This document shows, one piece after another, positions 9,961 through 18,068 of a stretch of 64,000 nucleotides of DNA (the first letter of the stretch is position 1; every line of letters begins with the position of its first letter). Location of the stretch: NCBI GenBank assembly GCA_028871795.1, contig JAGWMG010000001.1:62001-126000 (forward strand). Reading direction: 5' to 3'. The position numbers were made by a program, and so were the translations under genes. The notes below the pieces were generated by a model. That model was given only the letters and a program-made list of their open reading frames with translations. It did no database searches and was not told the origin of the DNA. Source of the stretch: Alphaproteobacteria bacterium (lineage in GTDB: Bacteria > Pseudomonadota > Alphaproteobacteria > Micropepsales > Micropepsaceae).

Positions 9961-11166
9961 TCAGATCGCATCGGCATGTTCCTCGTCGGGACCGTGCAGG
10001 ATGCGTTCGCCGTGCCAGCGCTGCGAAAGCCACAGCGCCAAGCCCATCGCCACCGCGCCCATCGCCGACATCAGAAGATAAGTCCGTCCGCCGAAATCCG
10101 CATAGAGGTAGCCGCAGGCGAGCGTTGCCAGGCCCATCGCCAGGCCGGCGTAGCACACGAAGTAAAGGCTTTGCGCGGTGGCGGCGAGGCGCGCGGGAAT
10201 CGCCCGCAGGATGAAATACATCGCGCCGAGATGCGCCAGCGCGAAGGTCGCTGCGTGAAGGAACTGCGCCAATACGACCAGCCCCAGCGGCGGATCGAAG
10301 GCGAGAATGGTCCAGCGCACGACGCAGCCCAGCGCACCGTACAACAGCAGGCGCGTCGGTCCGACCACATGCAGGACGCGCAGCGCCTGGGACAACAGCG
10401 CGATCTCCGCGAACACGCCCAGGGGCCACAGGATTCCGACCAGCCAGCCCGAATAGCCGAGCGCGGTCCAATGCAGCCCGCCATAGGCGTAATAGAAGGC
10501 GTGGCTGGCCTGATCGAAACTCGCCGCCGCGAGAAAGAGCAGGAACACGCCCGAGCGCAAGAGTTCGCGCGCTTCGCCGAAGGTCGCCTTGAGGCGGGCG
10601 GAAAGGTCGAGCGGCGGACGGTCCGGCGGCGGCTTGGGAAGCAGCACGGTCGAGAAGACGCAGAGCGCCGAACCCGCCGCCAGCCAAGGCGCGGCGATCC
10701 AGAAGCCGAACAAGGATATGGCGGCTCCGGACAGGATATTCGCCGCCACGAAGGCGGACGACGCCCATATCCGCACACGCCCGTAATCGAATCCGTAGCG
10801 TTCGGATAGCCGCACGCTGACGCTTTCCAGGAGCGGCACCGCCGCTCCGTTCGCGATCGTCACGAGAATGGCCGCCAGGATCACGAGAGACGGTGCGGCG
10901 GTGAGGTTGAGCACGCCGTATCCGATCAGCATCGCCCAATAGAGCGCCAGCATCGCCGCGCGCCGGTCGTTGCGCGCGTCGGCGATGATGCCTGCTGCCG
11001 GTCCCGCCAGCACGCGCAACAGCAGCCCCGCCGACAGGACGATTCCGATCTGGTGCGCCGAAAGTCCGCGCCAGGCGAGCCAGGCGCCGAAGAACGGCGT
11101 CAGCACGCCGCTGACCAGGCCCGAAGCGGCTTGGCACATGCCAAGACGGCTGGCGATTTTCTTCAC
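9961..11166 (-). CDS. MFS transporter, HcaT/nucleoside-H+ symporter-like (MFS_1-like)
   Basis: A 401-residue, very hydrophobic protein with about 12 predicted transmembrane helices. The start (SGVLTPFFGAWLAWRGLS, then IGIVLSAGLLLRVLAGP) and the motif YGRVRIWASSAFVAAN match the MFS_1-like group that includes the 3-phenylpropionate transporter HcaT and the nucleoside symporter NupG. The substrate cannot be read from sequence. The frame stays open far upstream, but family length and a GGAAAG ribosome binding site support the GTG at 11166; ATG 11139 is an alternative. The CZB gene lies 65 bases upstream on the same strand and may be cotranscribed. Confidence 0.82.
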   Translation of the reverse strand: MKKIASRLGMCQAASGLVSGVLTPFFGAWLAWRGLSAHQIGIVLSAGLLLRVLAGPAAGIIADARNDRRAAMLALYWAMLIGYGVLNLTAAPSLVILAAILVTIANGAAVPLLESVSVRLSERYGFDYGRVRIWASSAFVAANILSGAAISLFGFWIAAPWLAAGSALCVFSTVLLPKPPPDRPPLDLSARLKATFGEARELLRSGVFLLFLAAASFDQASHAFYYAYGGLHWTALGYSGWLVGILWPLGVFAEIALLSQALRVLHVVGPTRLLLYGALGCVVRWTILAFDPPLGLVVLAQFLHAATFALAHLGAMYFILRAIPARLAATAQSLYFVCYAGLAMGLATLACGYLYADFGGRTYLLMSAMGAVAMGLALWLSQRWHGERILHGPDEEHADAI

Positions 11167-11231
11167 GAACGGTCTTTCCGGAAGATCGGACGCTTTGCCG
11201 TCACCATGCCGCGTTCCGTCCGGAAAGAAAA

Positions 11232-11624
11232 CTATCCGGCCGCTGCTTCTTCTTTGAGTCTGCCGATGGCCGTGGTCATCGCATTTGATTCTTCGCTTAG
11301 CGGTGTATTCATTGCAAGGGCCGCCTGGGCCCCGCGGTAATCCTTGGCATTGATAAGTCGCGCTACTTTTTCCGCTTCTCGATGAAAAGACGCGTGGGCT
11401 TTGAGACAATTTTCGTAGGAACTCAACCGGCCATATTTTCTCTGCGCTTCGCCGTGCAGCCATTGACCCAAAGGACATTGCGTGTCTTGGCCGATTTTGT
11501 CGGCGTCCAATTGTGCTTCCGACGAGATCGCGAGTCGGAATTTCATTTTCCATTCGATGTGCGCGCAGATCGCTTCGTCCAAATCCATGTCTATCTCGAA
11601 CTCATGGGATCGTCTGTTTGCCAC
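11232..11624 (-). CDS. Stand-alone CZB (chemoreceptor zinc-binding) domain protein
   Basis: A 130-residue protein that is essentially one CZB domain. All four expected zinc ligands are visible: H22 (CAHIEWK), C50 (CPLGQWL), H77 and H81 (HASFH). CZB domains normally sit at the end of chemoreceptors or diguanylate cyclases and sense zinc or oxidants such as hypochlorite; a free-standing domain must act on a partner. It starts with GTG (an internal ATG at 11588 is possible). One 60-base line in the gene counts to 50% G+C, low for this window. It precedes an MFS transporter gene. Family confidence is high, role unknown. Confidence 0.82.
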   Translation of the reverse strand: MANRRSHEFEIDMDLDEAICAHIEWKMKFRLAISSEAQLDADKIGQDTQCPLGQWLHGEAQRKYGRLSSYENCLKAHASFHREAEKVARLINAKDYRGAQAALAMNTPLSEESNAMTTAIGRLKEEAAAG

Positions 11625-11756
11625 TCGATATTCGATCGGACAGACCTAACGAATCATGCTGGCATAATAATCCGACGCTGCAATTGCAAATATGTCGCAG
11701 TTTGCTTGCAAGCCGGTGCAGCGCCTGCTTGCCGGGGAATTTGTGTTCCTCGCTGC

Positions 11757-11939
11757 ATGAACCAGCCGTGGCTGACGATCATTGACGAACCGTTGACGGC
11801 GCGCGTGGAAATCACACGGCTCAGGCCCGAGAAGAACCTCGTCGATCTCGAAACGACGTGCCGTCCGGCCGCCGGAACGGTTGTGGCGCGCGGACGCGCG
11901 CTGGTTTACGTTGCGGACATCCGTCCGCGCTTGCGTTAA
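11757..11939 (+). pseudogene. Possible remnant of a MaoC-like hotdog-fold protein
   Basis: A 60-residue open stretch beginning ATG at 11757. Its pattern PLTARVEITRLRPEKNLVDLE followed by GTVVARGRALV resembles the C-terminal half of MaoC-like hydratase domains such as those fused to phosphotransacetylases. The N-terminal half with the catalytic Asp/His is absent and nothing similar is seen upstream, where the sequence turns A+T-rich. It is most likely a decayed fragment beside tRNA-Thr; a genuine small protein is less likely. Confidence 0.4.
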
Positions 11940-12014
11940 AGCGACGTTGAGTGAACGGTAATCGTCCCTGCCTTGCCAAAAGGACTGGTCTTAAGTATTT
12001 GAACGCACTGGTTA

Positions 12015-12090
12015 GCCGCCTTAGCTCAGCCGGTAGAGCACCGCATTCGTAATGCGGGGGTCGGGTGTTCGAGTCACCCAGGCGGCACCA
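12015..12090 (+). tRNA. tRNA-Thr (anticodon CGT)
   Basis: A 76-base cloverleaf. Acceptor strands GCCGCCT (12015-12021) and AGGCGGC (12080-12086) pair fully, followed by A and an encoded CCA. The anticodon stem CCGCA/TGCGG encloses loop TTCGTAA with anticodon CGT at 12048-12050, reading ACG. The T-arm has the standard GTTCGAG loop. The 3' end is four bases from the stop codon of the convergent fadL-type gene. Confidence 0.96.
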
Positions 12091-12094
12091 GCAC

Positions 12095-13429
12095 TTATGG
12101 CTTGCGATAGCTCAGCTCGATGCCGATGACGGTTACGTCCGACTTGGTCGTGCCGGCAAGCGTCCCGCGCAAGGCGTTTCCGCTTTGCAGCGGCATGCGG
12201 CTGATCACGTCGTTCGAGTTGAACAGCCTTGCGAGCGTCAAATTGAGCGCCGTGGCGTCGTCGATGCGATAGCGCGCCCCGAGAGAAACCCAGATCCGAT
12301 TGGCGTCCGGCACGCGCGGCCCCAAGGTGCTCTGCGGGGCCGGAGAGTTGTCGTAGCCGGCGCCGGCGCGAAGGCGCCAGCGATCGTCCGCCCGGTATTC
12401 GGCCCCGAGCGAACCGAACCAGCCTGCTCCCCAGTTGGTCGGCGTGACATCGTCGGGTTGCGCGGGGTTCGCGGCAACGATGCGTAGTTCGCGAAAGCGG
12501 CGCCAATTCGTCCAGTCGAGTTCCGCCAGTCCCGTCCAACGCTCCGACAACCGGTCGCTGAGCCCGAGTTCGATGACGTCGGGCGTCGTTATTGCCGCTC
12601 TTGCCGCGGTATCCGTGAACAGACCCGTGGCGCCGCGCAAGGCCGCGCCGACGCCTGCATGGTCGAGCGTGAAGGTCAGCGGGCCGCGCAAGATATGATG
12701 AACCGGCGATCTGTACGAGAGCCCGATCCTGAGGTGATCGTTGATCCGCGCCATGGCGCCCAGAACGAAGCCCAGGCTCCAGGATTCGCCATGAAACGCG
12801 GCCTGGCCGTCCTGCGCGCCGGGCATACTTCCCGGGACACCAAACATCGCGCCCAATGTGCCCAGATCGACCGCGCTCGTCAGCGTACCTTTCGCATATT
12901 CGACTTGCAGCGCCGCGCCAGCCGCAAAGCGCGGCGAAAATTGATAAGCAACCGTGGGCGCGAAGTTGACGGCGAGAAGCTGCGTTCTCTCGGCGTAGTA
13001 GCGGCCCGCCCAGCCGGCCGGATAATCGGTTTTCAGTCCCCAGGGCGCGGTAACGGCAAGGCCGGCGGTCCAGCGCTGCGACAGCCTGTAGCGCAGGCCG
13101 ATTGCGGGAACGACCGCATCGCCGATGAACGCCTTGGGATCGCGCGAACCGTCGAGCGGCGTGCCTGGCGTGGCGGCGGCGAGCGTGTAGTCGGCCTTCG
13201 AGTTCGGCAAGAGGGAAACCGCGCTTGCCGATACGTCAAGCCGGTCCACGTCCGCCAGCGAGGCCGGATTATAGGCAAGGTAGCTGGCGTCCGTGCCGGT
13301 TGCCGCGGCGCCGGCATAGGCGGCAGCCATGGCATCGGCACTATGCTCCTTGAGCCCATAGCCCGCGCCCAGCGCTTGACCGCTCGCCAAGACGCAGAGA
13401 GGCACGGCATGCAGGAAACGCATCGTCAC
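12095..13429 (-). CDS. OmpP1/FadL/TodX-family outer-membrane porin
   Basis: A 444-residue outer-membrane beta-barrel of the family that lets long-chain fatty acids or aromatic hydrocarbons enter the cell. A signal peptide covers about the first 20 residues (cleavage near GQALGAG). The mature start AGYGLKEHSADAMAAAYAGAAA and the following ASYLAYNPASLA match the FadL N-terminal hatch. The rest alternates short strands and ends in the aromatic/hydrophobic C-terminus ELSYRKP, as expected for a barrel closed by beta signals. Divergent from the histidine kinase gene, 177 bases apart. The substrate is not defined by sequence. Confidence 0.88.
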   Translation of the reverse strand: MTMRFLHAVPLCVLASGQALGAGYGLKEHSADAMAAAYAGAAATGTDASYLAYNPASLADVDRLDVSASAVSLLPNSKADYTLAAATPGTPLDGSRDPKAFIGDAVVPAIGLRYRLSQRWTAGLAVTAPWGLKTDYPAGWAGRYYAERTQLLAVNFAPTVAYQFSPRFAAGAALQVEYAKGTLTSAVDLGTLGAMFGVPGSMPGAQDGQAAFHGESWSLGFVLGAMARINDHLRIGLSYRSPVHHILRGPLTFTLDHAGVGAALRGATGLFTDTAARAAITTPDVIELGLSDRLSERWTGLAELDWTNWRRFRELRIVAANPAQPDDVTPTNWGAGWFGSLGAEYRADDRWRLRAGAGYDNSPAPQSTLGPRVPDANRIWVSLGARYRIDDATALNLTLARLFNSNDVISRMPLQSGNALRGTLAGTTKSDVTVIGIELSYRKP

Positions 13430-13606
13430 CCCGATCTCTGCGCAAAGGGAAATTTGCCGGTGGAACAGTGTGAATCTAGAAAGCCGATCTTTAAGAAATC
13501 ATTTACGAGGAACTGCAAATGCGATGCCGCCTCAGCAGGGTTATGGGGATGTTTACCGGCCAGTCCCCAAGCTGAATGTTCCCAAAGGAAGCTGTTGAAC
13601 GGGCAC

Positions 13607-15061
13607 ATGAGCTGGTCTTCTTCGCGACAACCGACGGCTGCAGGGCTGAAATTCGAGCTCGACAGATTGCGCCTTGTCTTCGTCGACGGCGAACAGGAGC
13701 GCGCCTTCTCCCGCGAGACTCTGATCCACTCCATCGGCTTCATCCGCGCCTATCTGGTCGCTGGCGCGATCCTGTACATGGCGTTCGGCATCCTGGATGC
13801 CATGGTGGGCGCCAAGTCCGTCCACACCCTTTGGATCATCCGTTATGCGGTCGTTTGCCCGGTCCTGGTCGCCGTGTTTGCTCTGACGTTCTTTCCGCTC
13901 TTCGTCCGCATCGGCCAGTACGCGCTGGCGAGCAGCATGCTGGTGTCCGGGTTCGGCATCGTCGTGATGACCGCGATCATGGCGCCGCCTTTCAACAGCA
14001 TGTATTACGCGGGCCTGATCATGGTCGTGATCTACTGTTCGAGCCTGATCCGGCTGCGATTCTATCACTCGGTGACGATTTCGGCGCTTCTCATCGCCGG
14101 CTATCAGGTGACGGCGGCCTGGATCAACCCGGTGCCGGTTGCCGCTTTCATCAGCAACGACTTCTTTCTGGTCATGGCCACGGCGGTCGGATTGTTCTCC
14201 GGCTACATCCAGGAACTCTATATCAGGCGGTCGTATGTCAGCCGCAAGGTCATCGAGGCCAAGAACGAGACGCTCAACGTTCTGCTTCGCGAGGCGGACA
14301 AGGCGAACAAATCGAAGGGCGAATTCCTTGCCAACATGAGTCACGAGCTGCGCACGCCGCTCAATGCCATCATCGGCTTCTCCGACGTCTTGAAGAGGCA
14401 GTTGTACGGACCGCTGGGACACAGGAAGTACGGTGAATACGTTACCGACATCAACGACAGCGGATCGCACCTGCTTGCGATCATCAACGACATTCTGGAC
14501 CTGGCCAAGGCCGAGGCCGGCAAGCTCGAACCGCAGATCGACGAATGCGATTTGGCGGAGTGCGTCGACGATTGCCTGCGCATGTGCCGGGGGCGGGCCG
14601 AAAACGGCGATGTGCGGTTGACGGCGGGCGAGGTCGCTTCGCCCGTTTATGCGCTCGTCGATCGCCGCCTGATTTTCCAGGCCATTCTCAATCTGGTGAC
14701 CAACGCCATCAAATTCACGCTGCCGGGCGGCACGGTCACCGTGAGCTTGACGGTCTCGGAACGGGACGGCGCGGTGCTCAAGGTGAGCGATACCGGAATC
14801 GGCATCGCCGGCGAAGACCTGGAGCGCGTCTTGATTCCGTTCGAGCAGGTCGAGTCGTCGCTTTCGCGCAAGAACGGCGGAACCGGGCTCGGACTTCCTT
14901 ACGCCAAGGAACTCGTCGAGCTGCACGACGGCACGCTCCGCATCGCCAGCGAACTCGGCAAGGGGACGACCGTCACGGTCTTTCTGCCGCCCGGCCGCCT
15001 GATCGCACGGCCGAGGCTCTCGGAACCGGCGTTCAAGGCCACTTACCCCTTGAGCGCATAG
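13607..15061 (+). CDS. Membrane sensor histidine kinase
   Basis: About 484 residues. The N-terminal ~200 residues hold six or so hydrophobic helices with no large periplasmic domain, so the signal is probably sensed within or near the membrane. A short linker leads to HisKA with the phospho-acceptor H246 (FLANMSHELRTPLNAI), and the HATPase domain has the N box (NLVTNAIKF), G1 (DTGIGI) and G2 (GGTGLGL). No receiver domain or adjacent response regulator is present. The start ATG 13607 is uncertain; TTG 13595 lies closer to AAGGAAG. The last 19 bases overlap the end of the convergent PilZ-methyltransferase gene, an arrangement that may link the two (see findings). Confidence 0.9.
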   Translation: MSWSSSRQPTAAGLKFELDRLRLVFVDGEQERAFSRETLIHSIGFIRAYLVAGAILYMAFGILDAMVGAKSVHTLWIIRYAVVCPVLVAVFALTFFPLFVRIGQYALASSMLVSGFGIVVMTAIMAPPFNSMYYAGLIMVVIYCSSLIRLRFYHSVTISALLIAGYQVTAAWINPVPVAAFISNDFFLVMATAVGLFSGYIQELYIRRSYVSRKVIEAKNETLNVLLREADKANKSKGEFLANMSHELRTPLNAIIGFSDVLKRQLYGPLGHRKYGEYVTDINDSGSHLLAIINDILDLAKAEAGKLEPQIDECDLAECVDDCLRMCRGRAENGDVRLTAGEVASPVYALVDRRLIFQAILNLVTNAIKFTLPGGTVTVSLTVSERDGAVLKVSDTGIGIAGEDLERVLIPFEQVESSLSRKNGGTGLGLPYAKELVELHDGTLRIASELGKGTTVTVFLPPGRLIARPRLSEPAFKATYPLSA

Positions 15062-16482
15062 AGCAGGCGCACGCGTCCGGTTGGATCGGTCTCCGTCCAG
15101 GTCCTGGCGGAAGCGAGACTGTCCGCCCAGGCCAGCATTTGCGGTTCGTCCCGGTAGTGCAGCGTCCAGTCGGTGACGAACTCCATGGGCCAGAGGTTGC
15201 TCATCGGCGTTTCGTTCATATTACCGACGATGAGCATGCCGCCCGGCGCCAGCATGTCGAAAAGCCGCCGCACGAGATTCGCGGCGCGCCGGTCGGTGAG
15301 ATAATCGAGCAAGCCCACCGAGTAGATCATGTCCTGTTGCGGCAAGGCGTTCATCGCGCTGACGCCGCGCAGGATGTCCGTGAAGGACATGTTGAGCGCG
15401 CGCACGCTGTGGCGTCCCTGCGATCTGAGGGTTTGCGGATAGGTTTTTTCGTGGGCATAGCGAAGAGCCTGCTGCTCCTGGTCGATCAGCGTGAACTCCG
15501 TCCGCCCGTTTTGCGCGGCCGGGCTGGCGAGGAACAGCTCCGCTTCGCGCGCCGGGCCGCTGCCGAGACTCAGGATGCGTACGGCGCGCGCGGGTTCGCG
15601 CCGCGAAATTTCGCCTATCCGGCCGCACACCACCTCCATGCGCGTCTTGATGCACTCGGCGACGTCCAGACCGATGCGATGGAGAAGCATCTCGTAGACT
15701 TCGTTTCCGACACGCTTCCAGTCGTAGACCTGGTTCATAATTTCGAAGTCGCCCGGATAGCCGAGCGGCTTGGCGTAGCTGCGGTCCCAGATCGCGCCCA
15801 GCCGCAGTTCGGGGGTCAGCACCAGCTCGGTGAACTCCTTGGTCGCTTCGCGGCTTTCGCGATCGTTCATAACTGTGCGCGCAATATCGTTTCCGGTGCG
15901 CCACAGACTGCGCCAGTGCTGGACGAGGCGGTCCTCGCAGGCTTGAAAGGCCGTGTCCTTGTCGATGCGGTTGGCAAACTCCGGCGGGCGGGCGGCATCG
16001 GGGCTCAAGATGCTGCGATAGGCCCGCAGCAGCTTGAGGACATCCGCGCACAGCACCCTGTATTCCAGCGGCACGCGCTGGGCGCCGGCGGGGTCTGCAA
16101 GCGAGGTCCTGGTGACGATCTGGGCGTGCAGATTCCGGTTGAGCAATTCGTCGAAATCGATGAATCCGTCCACGAATTTGAACGCGGTCTTGGCGCCGAA
16201 CACGTTTTTTTCGGTCCTGCAGACGGTGGCCTTGGATTCGAAGATCGGGATGCCGGATTGCTGGATGCTGATCGCCAGCGTCTGGCCGGCTTCGAGATCG
16301 TCCTGAGGTTGGCGCGTCATCGTGGCGACGCCGCCCAGACTAATGTTCTGGATGTGGTGCAAGCCTGCGCTGGCGCGAAGACGCGGCGCCGTGCCTGGAA
16401 AAAGTTTTCGCGCTTCATAGCGGGGCGGCCGATACCAGATCTCGCGACCGCTGGATCCCCGCAATTCGTCATACGCCAACAT
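15043..16482 (-). CDS. PilZ domain fused to PhcB-like SAM-dependent methyltransferase
   Basis: A 479-residue two-part protein. The N-terminal ~110 residues look like a PilZ c-di-GMP receptor: RYEAR at 21-25 supplies RxxxR and NISLGG at 46-51 supplies (D/N)xSxxG. The remainder resembles the family annotated as 3-hydroxypalmitic acid methyl ester biosynthesis proteins (PhcB-like): YPGDFEIMN at 242-250, a glycine-rich SAM motif LSLGSGP near 305-310, an acidic LIDQEQQ and a late GGMLIVGN. PhcB makes a fatty-acid methyl ester signal in Ralstonia; whether this protein does so is inference. A CtrA-type site lies 130-150 bases upstream, and the gene ends inside the kinase gene. Confidence 0.78.
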   Translation of the reverse strand: MLAYDELRGSSGREIWYRPPRYEARKLFPGTAPRLRASAGLHHIQNISLGGVATMTRQPQDDLEAGQTLAISIQQSGIPIFESKATVCRTEKNVFGAKTAFKFVDGFIDFDELLNRNLHAQIVTRTSLADPAGAQRVPLEYRVLCADVLKLLRAYRSILSPDAARPPEFANRIDKDTAFQACEDRLVQHWRSLWRTGNDIARTVMNDRESREATKEFTELVLTPELRLGAIWDRSYAKPLGYPGDFEIMNQVYDWKRVGNEVYEMLLHRIGLDVAECIKTRMEVVCGRIGEISRREPARAVRILSLGSGPAREAELFLASPAAQNGRTEFTLIDQEQQALRYAHEKTYPQTLRSQGRHSVRALNMSFTDILRGVSAMNALPQQDMIYSVGLLDYLTDRRAANLVRRLFDMLAPGGMLIVGNMNETPMSNLWPMEFVTDWTLHYRDEPQMLAWADSLASARTWTETDPTGRVRLLYALKG

Positions 16483-16566
16483 CTGCGTCCTCGAAGGTTT
16501 TTGGCCTCTGCCCCGCCTTCAAGACACCCGTTGGCAACACGTACGCCGACAAACCACGCCCACACC

Positions 16567-16609
16567 TAATCCGGTCCGTCCATCGAATCGTGCTTGGATC
16601 GCCGGATTA
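16567..16609. repeat. Inverted repeat upstream of the PilZ-methyltransferase gene
   Basis: The perfect 8-base arms TAATCCGG (16567-16574) and CCGGATTA (16602-16609) are separated by 27 bases. The right arm abuts the A+T-rich CtrA-type site. It could be a second operator or a transcript-leader hairpin. Confidence 0.45.
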
Positions 16610-16613
16610 ATGG

Positions 16614-16628
16614 TTAATAATTTGTTAA
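16614..16628 (-). promoter_or_regulatory. Candidate CtrA-binding site
   Basis: Read on the minus strand the sequence is TTAAC-AAATTA-TTAACC, which fits the full TTAA-N7-TTAAC consensus of the alphaproteobacterial cell-cycle/motility regulator CtrA. A third TTAA half-site (16607-16610) follows after three bases. It lies 132-146 bases upstream of the PilZ-methyltransferase ATG in a locally A+T-rich stretch. Confidence 0.6.
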
Positions 16629-16770
16629 TAGGAAAATTATGTCCACAAGTCAAGGTCCGAAATCACCAACCTGAAAGCTTCGGCACTATTGGGACTGCTA
16701 GGATAATTCAATTGTATCAGATGCTTGACGGTCGCGTTTGCTTGGGTGGGAAGAATTCGTGCGAGGCCGG

Positions 16771-17154
16771 TCACCAGACGCTGCGCAGCCAATCGACATA
16801 ACGCCCGAAGTCGGCGCACTTCACGCGCAGGTTGCGCCAGACGGGTGCGACGCCGGCGCAGAGCTTGTCGTCCGTCCGCTCCAGGCCGAGCCGCGCCTTC
16901 GTCTCGATGCGCTCCGGCGCGCTGTCGCGGGTGCCGTAGACGGGCACCGTATCCAGGATGCTTTGGGCGTACCAGCCGTCGCCATCCCCATGACCGCCTG
17001 CTCGCACCATGGTTTTGCCGATCGCAAGGCCATCGGCAGCGGCGAGGGCGTGCGCCAGACGGGCCGCCTCGGTCAACGAGCGCGCCTTATTGTCTCTCCA
17101 GCCCCGTATCCTGGTGGCCGGCTTGAGATACCCCGATAATCCTGTAAAAAACAT
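16771..17154 (-). CDS. Hypothetical protein (weak)
   Basis: An open frame of 127 codons in an otherwise gene-poor stretch (16483-17324). The product has ordinary protein-like composition (EAARLAHALAAADGLAIGKT, then WYAQSILDTVPVYGTR, ending FGRYVDWLRSVW) but no recognised domain. No convincing ribosome binding site was found; the true start could be further inside. It could be the remains of a longer gene. The opposite strand is also open over most of this interval, so the coding call is tentative. Confidence 0.3.
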   Translation of the reverse strand: MFFTGLSGYLKPATRIRGWRDNKARSLTEAARLAHALAAADGLAIGKTMVRAGGHGDGDGWYAQSILDTVPVYGTRDSAPERIETKARLGLERTDDKLCAGVAPVWRNLRVKCADFGRYVDWLRSVW

Positions 17155-17163
17155 GGTTCACAC

Positions 17164-17190
17164 GGCCGCCGCTCGGCGGCCTTCCTTTAC
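17164..17190 (+). terminator. GC-rich hairpin, possible terminator
   Basis: GGCCGCC (17164-17170), a GCTC tetraloop and GGCGGCC (17175-17181) form a perfect 7-base stem followed by TTCCTTTA on the plus strand. No confident plus-strand gene ends just upstream, so what it would terminate is unclear. Confidence 0.4.
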
Positions 17191-17324
17191 TCGCGGCCTT
17201 TGCTCGGAAACTTCGACCGCCGGCCGGCCGTGATATGTAGAACATGCATTGCACCTTGCGCGCTAATAATATGTATGCCCGTCATGCTCCAGGCGCAGGC
17301 TGGAACGCTAAGGAAGGTTAATCC

Positions 17325-17570
17325 ATGATCACCGCGGCACAGCTTAGAGCGGCGCGCGCGCTACTCGGCATCGATCAGCGCGAACTCGCCGACATCGCCG
17401 GGCTGTCGGTGCCGACGATCCAGCGCATGGAGGCAAGCGAAGACGTGATCCGCGGCAACGTGGATTCGCTGATGAAGCTGATCGCCGCCTTGAACACGGC
17501 CGGCATCGAACTGATCGGCGAAGGCAGCGCCAGCACCGTTGGCGGGCGCGGGATCAGATTGAAGAAATAG
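17325..17570 (+). CDS. Small XRE-family helix-turn-helix regulator
   Basis: An 81-residue protein with a single helix-turn-helix: AAQLRAARALLGIDQRELAD then IAGLSVPTIQRME at about residues 22-36, the standard XRE/Cro pattern. A strong ribosome binding site AAGGAAGG stands 6 bases before the ATG. Proteins of this size and start (MITAAQLRAARALL) are common single-domain regulators in alphaproteobacteria. No toxin gene sits beside it, so an antitoxin role is not supported. Confidence 0.85.
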   Translation: MITAAQLRAARALLGIDQRELADIAGLSVPTIQRMEASEDVIRGNVDSLMKLIAALNTAGIELIGEGSASTVGGRGIRLKK

Positions 17571-17579
17571 CCGTGCGCT

Positions 17580-18068
17580 CTAACGCGCCGCAGGGATGGT
17601 GCCGACGGGCCACAGCTCGATGGCGCCGATGACGCAGCTGACCGTTTTGCCGTCTTCGGAGAGCGGCAGCGCCACGGCTTCTATTTCCCAATGCTCCTTG
17701 CCGTCGTACCCCGAACGGGCGGGGCCGACCGCGACCGGGCACTTGTGTTCGACGCAATGCGCCAGGATGTGCCGTATGCGCACATAGAACGGATTTGTCG
17801 GCAGCCCCGACAGCAGCGTTCCGGGGTGGTGCTCTCCCAGGAACTGGATGATGCGGTCGCCGGCGAGGCGGAAACGGAAATCGGCGCCGCCGTCGACGAC
17901 GTCGACCGTCCACAGCCACGGCGTAAGATTGCGCACCAGGGAAAGGGTGATCTCTTCGCGCTTGGGCGCCAGGCGATCGCCCGCCAGTTTTTCCCAAAGC
18001 GCATGCAAAGCCCGCGGTTTTTCGCCGACGATGGCGTCGGCGCTCTTGAAGTCGGTCGGTTTTTTCAT
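17580..18068 (-). CDS. PAS-domain protein (PAS_5 type)
   Basis: A 162-residue protein that is almost entirely one PAS-like domain of the alphaproteobacterial PAS_5 group: an entry helix (LHALWEKLAGDRLAPKREEI), PWLWTVDVV and FRFRLAGDRI, then the EIEAVALPLSEDGKTV strand pair. These proteins lack an output domain and probably signal through a partner. The ATG at 18068 was chosen because the upstream part of the frame lacks domain character. It ends 9 bases from the stop of the convergent XRE gene. A second protein of the same type is encoded at 30853-31386. Confidence 0.72.
   Translation of the reverse strand: MKKPTDFKSADAIVGEKPRALHALWEKLAGDRLAPKREEITLSLVRNLTPWLWTVDVVDGGADFRFRLAGDRIIQFLGEHHPGTLLSGLPTNPFYVRIRHILAHCVEHKCPVAVGPARSGYDGKEHWEIEAVALPLSEDGKTVSCVIGAIELWPVGTIPAAR

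Noticed and set aside
17325..18068. Toxin-antitoxin pair formed by the XRE and PAS genes
   Set aside because: The genes are convergent, and the PAS protein has no toxin fold; the XRE product is a common single regulator.
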